Positions 41,882-49,024 of a stretch of 64,000 bases of DNA are shown here, in pieces. The notes below the pieces were generated by a model. It ran no database searches. It had not been told where the DNA came from and saw only the letters and a list, made by a program, of their open reading frames with translations. This DNA is from Treponema sp. (GTDB taxonomy: Bacteria > Spirochaetota > Spirochaetia > Treponematales > Treponemataceae): contig JAEDCN010000007.1 in assembly GCA_016294105.1 (NCBI GenBank), positions 36,101-100,100 on the forward strand. Direction: 5' to 3'. A program made the translations under genes and the position numbers. Each line of letters starts with the position of its first letter. The stretch's first letter is position 1.

Positions 41882-42556
41882 ATGAGTGGATACGAAAAGC
41901 GATTAGCTATCTTTGAAGATCATGCCCTGATGCGGGATGGAATAGCTGCTTGGTTTGCTACTAATTCTGATTGGCGGGTGATGTTCAGTGCAGGTACTGT
42001 AGAAGAAGCTCATGAGTTGATTACTACATTGGAGCATGAGGCTACTCAAGAAAAACCTGTCATTGCTCTCGTTGATATTTCTTTTAAGGAAGAAGTATCG
42101 GCAACCCTTCCCAACGGGAGTGAAGGGCATGCCGGCTTTGATATTGTTCGTGAACTTTCAGCTCGGAGTCCCTTCACCAAATGCATCATGTACAGCTCTT
42201 ATTCTTCGGGCTCCTTTGTGGAGTGTGCTTTAAGCAAGAACATTGGTGCCATGGGCTATGTTTCAAAAAGTAGCGATGAAGCTGAATTGCTGCGGGCGGT
42301 AGAGGCTGTATCTACTGGAGACGTCTATGTTGAATCAAACTTGCTGTACAAGATGTTTGAAACACAGCGGATTATGTCAGTATTAACCAAAAAGGAACGT
42401 AAGATTGTAGAAGGAATTGCCTTTGGAGACACCATATCGGAAATTGCAGACAAGCTTGGAGTGAGTCGCAGAACGATAGAAAATCATCTGAGTCATATCT
42501 ACGATAAAATTGGTGTTAGGTCGAAAGATGCGTTAATAGCCTGTTTAAGTCAATAA
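41882..42556 (+). CDS. LuxR/NarL-type response regulator
   Basis: Receiver with FEDHALMRDG and phospho-acceptor D65 (ALVDISF), then LuxR-type HTH (LTKKERKIVEGIAFGD, ISEIADKLGVSRRTIENHLS). 224 residues from the ATG at 41882 (MSGYEKRLAIFEDH); an ATG at 41846 in frame is possible. Divergent from the phase-variable membrane-protein gene and about 870 bp downstream of the histidine kinase gene. Confidence 0.9.
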   Translation: MSGYEKRLAIFEDHALMRDGIAAWFATNSDWRVMFSAGTVEEAHELITTLEHEATQEKPVIALVDISFKEEVSATLPNGSEGHAGFDIVRELSARSPFTKCIMYSSYSSGSFVECALSKNIGAMGYVSKSSDEAELLRAVEAVSTGDVYVESNLLYKMFETQRIMSVLTKKERKIVEGIAFGDTISEIADKLGVSRRTIENHLSHIYDKIGVRSKDALIACLSQ

Positions 42557-42577
42557 GGATATAAATGGAGAGAGTGT

Positions 42578-42623
42578 TGGAGCAAGCCTAGAAAATGTTT
42601 CTAAAGCTTGCTCCAGTTTTTTT
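42578..42623. terminator. Bidirectional terminator between regulator and serA
   Basis: TGGAGCAAGC (42578-42587) pairs with GCTTGCTCCA (42606-42615); T-run on the plus side at 42617-42623. It lies between two convergent genes. Confidence 0.88.
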
Positions 42624-43800
42624 AGCCAGCGATGGTGCGTACAGCAATCAAGCCTTTGATGGCTCCCAGCTTGTACATAGAAGCGCCGTCAGCTGCAGTA
42701 TCTACGTCGATTACGGTGTATGCCAAGTCTCCACGACTCTGGCTTGTCATGGTAGAAATGTTCAGGCATGATTCAGCCAGTGCAGTGGTAATCTGTCCCA
42801 CCATGTTGGGAATATTCTTGTGGGAAATGCACAATCGTGTTCCACCTGCAGGAATTGCCTGATCCATCTTGCACTTGGGGAAGTTTACGGAATTGACGAT
42901 GGTTCCTGTTTCCAAGAAGTCCCGTAGCTGCTTTACTGCCATCATGGCACAGTTTTCTTCGGCTTCTGGGGTGGAAGCTCCCAGGTGGGGCAGACAAATA
43001 ATCTTGTCGTTACCTAAAAGTTCTTCGTCGGCAAAGTCTGTTACCAAGCAAGCAATCTTACCAGAATTGATTCCCTCCAAAATATCTGCGTTTACAATCA
43101 AGCCACCGCGAGCCAGGTTAATGAGGCGAACGCCTTTTTTCATGGCCTTGATGCGGTCTGCATTGATGAGCCCCTTTGTTTCGGCTGTCTGAGGCACGTG
43201 AATGGAGATGTAGTCTGCCTTGGTGAGGATGGTATCTAGTGTTTCAGCCTTGTGGACAGCACGGCTCAAGGACCAGGCTGCATCAACAGAAATGAATGGG
43301 TCATAACCGATAACATTCATGCCCAAATCAGAAGCACTGTTAGCTACCATGGCACCGATGGCACCCAAACCGATAACACCCAAGGTTTTACCACGGATTT
43401 CTGGGCCTACGAACTGGGACTTTCCCTTTTCTGCCAAATCAGGAATCTCGCTTCCCTTACCAGCCAAGCCCTGTACCCAGTCAATTGCCTTGATTACGGG
43501 GCGACTTGCCATCAGCAGTGCCAACAATACCAGCTCACGAACGGCGTTGGCATTGGCTCCTGGTGTGTTGAACACAACGATTCCCCGCTCAGTCATAGCA
43601 GGAATAGGAATATTGTTTGTTCCGGCACCAGCACGGGCAATAGCCTTTACTGATTCGGGTACTTCCATAGAATGCATGTCTGCAGAACGCAACAGGATTG
43701 CATCGGGATTAAGAATCTCGGAAGCTGTTTCATAGTCATCCAAAGGCAGCTGAGCCAAGCCCTGGGCAGAAATCTTATTCAAAGTCTGAATCTTAAACAT
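42622..43800 (-). CDS. serA: D-3-phosphoglycerate dehydrogenase
   Basis: First step of serine synthesis, oxidising 3-phosphoglycerate with NAD+. 392 residues: RAGAGTNNI near the N-terminus, NAD-binding GVIGLGAIGAMVANSA, NLARGGLIVN with the catalytic Arg, and the catalytic His in CLPHLGASTPEAEE. A C-terminal ACT-like domain (LCISHKNIPNMVGQITTAL) follows. AAGGAG precedes the ATG. Last gene of rex-serC-serA. Confidence 0.95.
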   Translation of the reverse strand: MFKIQTLNKISAQGLAQLPLDDYETASEILNPDAILLRSADMHSMEVPESVKAIARAGAGTNNIPIPAMTERGIVVFNTPGANANAVRELVLLALLMASRPVIKAIDWVQGLAGKGSEIPDLAEKGKSQFVGPEIRGKTLGVIGLGAIGAMVANSASDLGMNVIGYDPFISVDAAWSLSRAVHKAETLDTILTKADYISIHVPQTAETKGLINADRIKAMKKGVRLINLARGGLIVNADILEGINSGKIACLVTDFADEELLGNDKIICLPHLGASTPEAEENCAMMAVKQLRDFLETGTIVNSVNFPKCKMDQAIPAGGTRLCISHKNIPNMVGQITTALAESCLNISTMTSQSRGDLAYTVIDVDTAADGASMYKLGAIKGLIAVRTIAG

Positions 43801-43820
43801 GGTAACTCCTTCAAATAATG

Positions 43821-43848
43821 GGCTACCTTGGGTATTTTCAAGGTAGCC
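43821..43848 (-). promoter_or_regulatory. Intercistronic hairpin between serC and serA
   Basis: GGCTACCTTG (43821-43830) and CAAGGTAGCC (43839-43848) form a perfect 10-bp stem with no T-run on the transcribed strand, so it more likely protects or processes the mRNA than terminates it. Confidence 0.6.
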
Positions 43849-43860
43849 TGTCTTTACGTT

Positions 43861-44973
43861 TTATTTATTCTCTGCGGCGAATTTGTCCATAAAAGCGATG
43901 AGGGCCTTCACTCCATCCAAGGACATGGCATTGTAGATAGAAGCTCTCATTCCTCCTACCAAGCGGTGCCCAGCTAAGTTTACCAAGCCAGCGGCTGCAG
44001 CTTCTGCCACAAATTTCTTGTTCAAGGCTGTAACCTTGTCTGGGTCGGTTTCCTGAGTAACAAAGGGAATGTTCATCAAGGAACGGCTATCCTTTGCTAC
44101 GGGGCTGCGATAGAAGTCGCTATTGTCCAGATAGTTGTAGAACAGGTCTGCCTTTTCCTTGTTGCGCTTCAGCATTCCTTCTGCACCACCGTTTGCTTCA
44201 ATCCAAGCTAGCACCTTTCCCATAATGTAAATGGTGTAGCAGGGAGGGGTGTTGTACATGGAGTCACTGTCTGCATGGGTCTTGTAGTCCAGCATAGTGG
44301 GGGTTAAAGGATCGGGGAATTCAGTAATCAAGTCCTTGCGGATGATTACAACGGTAACACCTGCGGGAGCCAGGTTTTTTTGAGCTCCTGCAAAGAATAC
44401 TCCGAACTTGGTGATGTCTACAGGCTCGCTCAAAATGCAGCTGGAAGCATCTGCTACCAAGGGAATGTCGGTACCGTCAGAGCGCTTGCCCATTTCTGGC
44501 AGATTTGCCCACTTAGTTCCCACGATGGTGTTGTTCAAACAGATGTATCCGTAGTCGTAGTCGCCTTCGATTTTCTGTACTTCGGGGATATAGGAATAAC
44601 CCTTGTCTTTTGAAGATGCCAAAACATCTACGGTGAGATATTTCTTGGCTTCTTTAATTGCCTTGTCAGACCAAATTCCAGTGTCGATGTAGGCTGCCTT
44701 TCCCAGCTTCTTCAAGTTCATGGGAATCATGGCAAACTGTGTGCTGGCTCCACCCTGCAGGAAGAGCACCTCATAATTTTCTGGAATGTTCATCAGCTTG
44801 CGGATTCTGGCTTCTGCATCCTGAATGATGGGCTCATAGTTCTTGGAGCGGTGGCTCATTTCCATAACGGACTGGCCAGATCCCTTATAATCAAGCATTT
44901 CAGCAGCAGCTTCCTGCAAAACTGATTCAGGCAGGCAAGAAGGACCTGCAGAAAAATTATATACACGACTCAT
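43861..44973 (-). CDS. serC: Phosphoserine aminotransferase
   Basis: Second step of serine synthesis, PLP-dependent. 370 residues: YNFSAGPSCLPESVLQEA, MEMSHRSKNYEPII, LFLQGGASTQFAMIPMN and the PLP lysine in FAGAQKNLAPAG. The start at 44973 has AAAGGAG upstream; the longer frame to 45003 has no support. Confidence 0.95.
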   Translation of the reverse strand: MSRVYNFSAGPSCLPESVLQEAAAEMLDYKGSGQSVMEMSHRSKNYEPIIQDAEARIRKLMNIPENYEVLFLQGGASTQFAMIPMNLKKLGKAAYIDTGIWSDKAIKEAKKYLTVDVLASSKDKGYSYIPEVQKIEGDYDYGYICLNNTIVGTKWANLPEMGKRSDGTDIPLVADASSCILSEPVDITKFGVFFAGAQKNLAPAGVTVVIIRKDLITEFPDPLTPTMLDYKTHADSDSMYNTPPCYTIYIMGKVLAWIEANGGAEGMLKRNKEKADLFYNYLDNSDFYRSPVAKDSRSLMNIPFVTQETDPDKVTALNKKFVAEAAAAGLVNLAGHRLVGGMRASIYNAMSLDGVKALIAFMDKFAAENK

Positions 44974-45015
44974 AAAAACTCCTTTGGGGGATTGTCCGCC
45001 CAATGTTATATTCTA

Positions 45016-45696
45016 TTAAACAGTTCCCGCCACCAGCTGGCGCAGGGAATGAATTACCGAAATATTTTCCACTTTTACTGTGGAGGGCACCGTCAACAAT
45101 GTGTTGGTATAGTTTACAATCCCCTTGATTCCTGTCTGAGCAAGCCGCTGTCCGTAGGTGGCGGCCACATCGTCTGGGACTGCTAGCACTGCATATTGGA
45201 TTTCTTCTTTTTCCACAATCTGCTCTAGGCGGGCAGCCGGATAAAGGGGAAAACTAGCGTTTAGCAGCTCCACTCGGTTTACGCTGGGATCAAAGCCCGC
45301 CACCAACTGGAAGCCTGCAGAAGCAAACCCTCCATATTCCAACAATGCAGCACCAATCTTCCCCAGCCCCACGATGCAACAACGATACCCCTTCTCATCC
45401 CTGGGGCTAGACCCCAAGGCTTGGGCGATAGCTTCTTGCAACTGGGCAATGGGGTATCCATTTGATGCACCACACTTGATTCCCAGTTGGCTTATGTCCC
45501 GCCGAATGGTGGCATCTGTCCAACCGGTGAGCTGGGCGATTTTTCGGGATGTGATGGTGGCTTTAGAACCCCTTCCAGCTGATCTGACCTCTGCTTGTGT
45601 CGCCTGCTGATGTTCCTGATACAACATCAACTCCTGGTGCAACAAATATTCAAGGCTCAGCAATCGTTTTCTGGAAGGCTCTGAAAGACTCGCCAT
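45016..45696 (-). CDS. rex: Redox-sensing transcriptional repressor Rex
   Basis: 226 residues: N-terminal winged helix (KIAQLTGWTDATIRRDISQL) and Rossmann domain with the NAD(H) motif IVGLGKIGAALLEY, then VAGFDPSV and AVPDDVAATYGQRL. A long polar insert (about residues 20-45) precedes the HTH. Rex represses genes when NADH/NAD+ is low and leaves DNA as NADH rises. The start at 45696 has GGGAGAAG upstream. Its own promoter carries a Rex operator, and it leads into serC and serA. Confidence 0.92.
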   Translation of the reverse strand: MASLSEPSRKRLLSLEYLLHQELMLYQEHQQATQAEVRSAGRGSKATITSRKIAQLTGWTDATIRRDISQLGIKCGASNGYPIAQLQEAIAQALGSSPRDEKGYRCCIVGLGKIGAALLEYGGFASAGFQLVAGFDPSVNRVELLNASFPLYPAARLEQIVEKEEIQYAVLAVPDDVAATYGQRLAQTGIKGIVNYTNTLLTVPSTVKVENISVIHSLRQLVAGTV

Positions 45697-45740
45697 AACT
45701 TCTCCCAAATCAATGCTTTGTGCTCTGTAAAAGCTGTATA

Positions 45741-45758
45741 CTGTGAAATATTTCACTG
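45741..45758. promoter_or_regulatory. Rex operator in the rex promoter
   Basis: CTGTGAAATATTTCACTG, matching the Rex consensus TTGTGAAnnnnTTCACAA at most positions. It covers about +5 to +22 of the predicted rex transcript (promoter TTGACC 45794-45799, TATAAT 45770-45775). Confidence 0.85.
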
Positions 45759-45769
45759 AATACGATAAA

Positions 45770-45799
45770 ATTATACTGAAAAGTTCCAGGCATGGTCAA
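45770..45799 (-). promoter_or_regulatory. Promoter of rex-serC-serA
   Basis: TTGACC, 18-nt spacer, TATAAT on the minus strand; predicted start near 45763, immediately before the Rex operator. Confidence 0.75.
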
Positions 45800-45867
45800 G
45801 AGATTTTAAAAACTATGTGAGAGGATTAAAGGCTTTATCCGCCATAAAATAAGAAAAGACGTGTTTA

Positions 45868-45912
45868 TTGTGAAATAATTCACGATAAATATACCTTGTG
45901 AAGTTATGTGAC
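45868..45912. promoter_or_regulatory. Two further Rex-like operators
   Basis: TTGTGAAATAATTCACGA (45868-45885) is a good Rex site; TTGTGAAGTTATGTGAC (45896-45912) is a weaker one. They lie upstream of the plus-strand small-RNA promoter. TTGTGA/TATACC (45868-45873, 45890-45895; 16 nt) could itself be a plus-strand promoter overlapped by both. Confidence 0.65.
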
Positions 45913-45968
45913 CACGGGACTAACAGTGTAATTTGACTTTTGGATGGAATACGTGGTACAATAAAAGA

Positions 45969-46054
45969 CGGAAATGCCCAAGTTCATTTGGTCATCTCCA
46001 CAGTCTTTTGAAAAGTCGCCAGATGTGGGTAAGAGTTCTGGCGGCTTTATTTTT
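45969..46054 (+). ncRNA. Candidate antisense small RNA (type I antitoxin)
   Basis: Strong promoter TTGACT (45933-45938), 18 nt, TACAAT (45957-45962), and about 50 nt after the predicted start an intrinsic terminator: CGCCAGA (46017-46023), TCTGGCG (46037-46043), then a T-rich tail. The predicted RNA is about 85 nt and its 3' end is complementary to the 3' part of the convergent toxin transcript. Confidence 0.6.
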
Positions 46055-46060
46055 ACTCAA

Positions 46061-46141
46061 TTACATTTTAAGGTAAGAGAGCAAGCTAAGAATTAAAAGT
46101 GCTAAACTAATAGCTAACGAAATGATTTCGTACTTTGTCAT
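46061..46141 (-). CDS. Small hydrophobic peptide, holin-like type I toxin candidate
   Basis: 26 residues beginning MTKYEIISLAISLA and ending LLSYLKM: a short charged start, one hydrophobic helix and a basic end. This is the pattern of TxpA/BsrG/Hol_Tox type I toxins, which often begin MTxYE. A very strong SD (AGGGAGGT, 46147-46154) lies 5 nt before the ATG. The promoter is TTTACA, 17 nt, TATACT (46228-46256), with a leader of about 80 nt containing a TCAGC/GCTGA hairpin. Too short for automatic gene finders. Confidence 0.65.
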   Translation of the reverse strand: MTKYEIISLAISLALLILSLLSYLKM

Positions 46142-46227
46142 CCTAGACCTCCCTAATCAATATTTCAGCAGAAGCTGATTTGAGTGGGGAGACGCCGCCT
46201 GAAACTTAGGCATTTCCTATGTAGATA

Positions 46228-46256
46228 GTATATCACAAAAATTAAATAACTGTAAA
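46228..46256 (-). promoter_or_regulatory. Promoter of the small-peptide gene
   Basis: TTTACA (46251-46256), 17-nt spacer, TATACT (46228-46233) preceded by TGA (extended -10). Predicted start near 46221. Confidence 0.7.
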
Positions 46257-46292
46257 TATGTATAGATGTAAGTCCCTTAGAACCAGTTCTCA

Positions 46293-46384
46293 TCTACCCA
46301 GCAGTATAGTTTGATAAACGAAAGCGTTGGGGCAACAGGGAGGTCCCTTGAGCAGCCGAACTGTGAGCGTAGCGAAGTGTAAGG
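46293..46384 (+). repeat. Repeat family B, second copy, upstream of hisAIE
   Basis: Shares with 6262-6355 the run from TCTACCCA through AACGAAAGCGTTGGGGCAAC to GTGAGCGTAGCGAAGTG. The right arm that makes a long hairpin at the first copy is diverged here. It ends about 50 bp before a promoter almost identical to that of pyrF. Confidence 0.8.
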
Positions 46385-46435
46385 CGGCAGTGGGTTCCCT
46401 AGCTTTCTCCACCGCTTTTAATTTCATTGAACCTA

Positions 46436-46450
46436 TGCTATACTGCCCCC
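46436..46450 (+). promoter_or_regulatory. Extended -10 promoter, leaderless hisAIE start
   Basis: TG-C-TATACT with the hexamer at 46439-46444, exactly six nt before the ATG at 46451. The 17-nt context ACCTATGCTATACTGCC is the same as at pyrF. Confidence 0.65.
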
Positions 46451-47740
46451 ATGGTAATTTCTTCTATTGACTTGAAAGATGGTAAAGTCGTTCAGTTAAA
46501 GAACGGTAAAGATAAGGTGTTGGAGCGAGACAACCCTTTGGAATTGATTTCCGATTTTAACAAGTACGGCGAGGTTGCCGTTATAGATCTTGATGCTGCC
46601 TTGGGGAACATCACTCCCAAGGGAACAACTGCCAACACCGAGATTCTTAAATCCCTGTTGCGTCACGGTAATGTGCGGGTAGGTGGTGGCATTCGTGATG
46701 TAAAGCGTGCTAAGGAATTGATTTCTCTGGGAGCAGAAAAGGTTATCGTTGGGTCTGCTGCCTTCAATGCAAATCCCACCGACGGAAATATTCTCAACAC
46801 TGCATTTTTGGACGAACTGGTGGCTGCCATTGGTCGTCAGCGGATTATCATTTCTGTAGATGCCATCAATGGTGTCATCGCAATCAAGGGATGGACAGAA
46901 ACAGCTGGTATCCCTTTGGTAGATGGAGCCAAGGCGGCAGAAAAATATGCCTCAGAATTGCTTTTTACCTGTGTGGAGCGAGAAGGCTGCATGACAGGTA
47001 CCAATATGGAGCTTGTTCGTCAGCTACGGGAAGCGGTTTCTTGCCGCCTTGTGGTGGCAGGTGGAGTTTCCAGTTTGGATGAGATTGTGGAGCTGGAGTC
47101 TCTGGGCTGTGACGTGCAGCTGGGAATGGCTTTGTACACTGGAGCTGTTTCCCTGAAGGATGCTTTCATCGGCTGTCTCAACTGGAAGAAGGTGGACATG
47201 ATTCCCGTTATCGCCCAAAGTGTAGCTGGTGAGGTACTGATGATGGGCTATGCCAACAAGGAAGCCTTTGAAAAGACCTTTGCCAGTGGCAAGCTCACCT
47301 TCTGGAGCAGAACACGAAATGTTCTGTGGACAAAGGGGGAAACCTCTGGCAATTTCTTGGAAGTAGTTAAACTGCGGGTGGATTGCGACAGAGATACAGT
47401 GCTGGCAACGGTCATTCCCCACGGTGGCGTTTGTCACACAGGAAGCTGGACCTGCTTTACTGCCGAGGCTGAAGAAGCTTCATCTATGGAGCGGCTCTAT
47501 CAGATTATTTCCCAGCGCTTTGCCAATCCCACTCCTGGCTCCTACACCGCAACCCTCACTGGAGAGCGGGTACGAGAAAAGCTTATGGAAGAAGCTGAAG
47601 AATTAACCGAGGCAGAAGACCACGAAGAGGCCGTGTGGGAATGTGCCGATTTGCTGTATTTTATGAACGTGCTGATGTATCAAGAAGGCGTCACCTGGAA
47701 GCAGGTTCTGGACGAGCTGGATAGAAGACACAAAAAATAA
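46451..47740 (+). CDS. hisAIE: Histidine biosynthesis fusion HisA-HisI-HisE
   Basis: One 429-residue protein covers three consecutive steps. Residues 1-245 are HisA (ProFAR isomerase), with catalytic Asp7 (SSIDLKDG) and Asp137 (ISVDAING). Residues 250-345 are HisI (PR-AMP cyclohydrolase), with metal ligands around D311-C312, C328 and C335 (HGGVCHTGSWTC). Residues 346-429 are HisE (PR-ATP pyrophosphohydrolase), with EEAEEL and EEAVWECADLLYF. HisIE fusions are common, but joining HisA to them is unusual. An upstream in-frame ATG at 46427 is excluded by the promoter. Confidence 0.93.
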   Translation: MVISSIDLKDGKVVQLKNGKDKVLERDNPLELISDFNKYGEVAVIDLDAALGNITPKGTTANTEILKSLLRHGNVRVGGGIRDVKRAKELISLGAEKVIVGSAAFNANPTDGNILNTAFLDELVAAIGRQRIIISVDAINGVIAIKGWTETAGIPLVDGAKAAEKYASELLFTCVEREGCMTGTNMELVRQLREAVSCRLVVAGGVSSLDEIVELESLGCDVQLGMALYTGAVSLKDAFIGCLNWKKVDMIPVIAQSVAGEVLMMGYANKEAFEKTFASGKLTFWSRTRNVLWTKGETSGNFLEVVKLRVDCDRDTVLATVIPHGGVCHTGSWTCFTAEAEEASSMERLYQIISQRFANPTPGSYTATLTGERVREKLMEEAEELTEAEDHEEAVWECADLLYFMNVLMYQEGVTWKQVLDELDRRHKK

Positions 47741-47765
47741 TATAAGGGTTATTTAGATATAAAAA

Positions 47766-47820
47766 TTGGTTCCAACTACAGGTTCTGATTAAAGAGGCAA
47801 GTGGCTGGAACCAGTTTTTT
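47766..47820. terminator. Terminator between hisAIE and the SDR gene
   Basis: TGGTTCCA (47767-47774) and TGGAACCA (47806-47813) with a long loop, then six T. It separates convergent genes. Confidence 0.6.
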
Positions 47821-47833
47821 GTTTAAAAGGGGA

Positions 47834-48634
47834 TTATGGACGTAAGCCCATGCCTCCTTCCAAGGTGATGGTTTCACCGTTCATGTATTTTAAGTCAGGG
47901 GATACAAGGGCAACACAGGCTCGGCCAATATCCTCTTCGGGGTCGCCAAAGTAGCCAGCTGGAGGTGTCTTTACGTTTGCCTTGAATGCTTCTGGGTAGG
48001 CCTGCTGGAATCTTTCCAATTGGCTGGTCCATGCCAGAGGACAGATAACGTTTACCCGGATACCATCCTTTGCCCACTCGGTGGCAGCCACGCGAGAAAG
48101 ACCACGGATTCCTTCCTTTGCTGCAGCGTATGCACATTGTCCGTAATTTCCGAAAAGTCCTGCACCAGAAGCAAAGTTGATAACACTTCCCTGGGTTTCT
48201 TTCAAATGGGGATAACAAGCCTGCATGTAGTGGAAGGTGGCGTAAAGTCCAGAATAAATGGCCAAATCAAACTGGCTGTCGCTATGATCCTGCAATGTCA
48301 CTCCAGATGCAGAGGCTTGTGCGGCATTTATCAAAACATCTATTCTGCCAAAGGTGGCTATGGTTTGGTCAATTACCTGCTGAACGATGGTGCGATTGTT
48401 AGCACCAGCTGAAATGTCTGCGGAAATTACCAAAACCTTGATGTTATATTGTTCTTCCAATTTGCTTTTTGCCTGATCCAGTTTCTGCTGGTTTCGGCCG
48501 GTAATTACCAAATTGGCTCCTTCTTTTGCAAATGCAGTGGCAATTCCATAGCCAATGGAACCACACTTACCATTTTCAAGGGCTGCATATCCGGCACCGG
48601 TGATGATTGCTGTCTTTCCTGTTAAAAAACTCAT
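47834..48634 (-). CDS. Short-chain dehydrogenase/reductase
   Basis: 266 residues: N-terminal nucleotide motif AIITGAGYAALENGKCGSIG (longer than the classical TGxxxGIG), ADISAG, INAAQASASG in place of NNAG, catalytic Ser (FASGAGLFG) and YAAAK. C-terminal GETITLEGGMG is classical SDR. GAAGGAG precedes the ATG. Substrate unknown; no pathway neighbours. Confidence 0.88.
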   Translation of the reverse strand: MSFLTGKTAIITGAGYAALENGKCGSIGYGIATAFAKEGANLVITGRNQQKLDQAKSKLEEQYNIKVLVISADISAGANNRTIVQQVIDQTIATFGRIDVLINAAQASASGVTLQDHSDSQFDLAIYSGLYATFHYMQACYPHLKETQGSVINFASGAGLFGNYGQCAYAAAKEGIRGLSRVAATEWAKDGIRVNVICPLAWTSQLERFQQAYPEAFKANVKTPPAGYFGDPEEDIGRACVALVSPDLKYMNGETITLEGGMGLRP

Positions 48635-48776
48635 TGATTTTTTTCTCCTTCAAAATAAATTTTACAATGCACGACAACACTGTTTCATATATAAAGTAAT
48701 GAAGGAAATTTAATTTTTCAATATTGGTATAGATATATACTATATGTATATATAGTATATATCGACTTAATCTCCT

Positions 48777-48989
48777 CGAACCCGTTTTCGAATAGCCTGT
48801 AATTCTGGGGGAAGTTCTTCCATTGTTAAATCTGGTAAGTCTTTCGTTTTGCCTTCATCAAGAGCCTTTCGATAATATTGTTCCTTTGCTATAGGTCATA
48901 GATCCTCCTTTGCTGGCATAACAATATCCTCAAAAAGACTGGTTGACAATCCTTTGCTTATGGGAAAGAATGAAAGGAATTCTGCCTGA
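48777..48989 (-). pseudogene. C-terminal remnant of an unrecognised gene
   Basis: The frame reads QAEFLSFFPISKGLSTSLF, MPAKEDL, a TGA at 48896-48898, then IAKEQYYRKALDEGKTKDLP and ends RVRGD. It looks like a decayed coding tail on the minus strand, with an AT-rich palindromic stretch (TATATATAGTATATA, about 48745-48772) after its stop. No family recognised, and no intact N-terminal part since hisD occupies the space. The rest of 48635-49024 holds nothing else I can identify. Confidence 0.4.
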
Positions 48990-49024
48990 TGATTTGTTTT
49001 CAAAACCCAACGCAGGCACAGAGG

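Noticed and set aside
45974..46096. Small plus-strand frame starting ATGCCCAAGTTC inside the candidate small RNA
   Set aside because: No convincing SD, it reads through the terminator hairpin, and the peptide shows no family features. A non-coding role is more likely.
48735..48772. AT-rich palindrome (TATATATAGTATATA) as an origin or attachment site
   Set aside because: Low-complexity and isolated, without DnaA boxes or flanking repeats. It may simply be the end of a decayed gene's terminator region.
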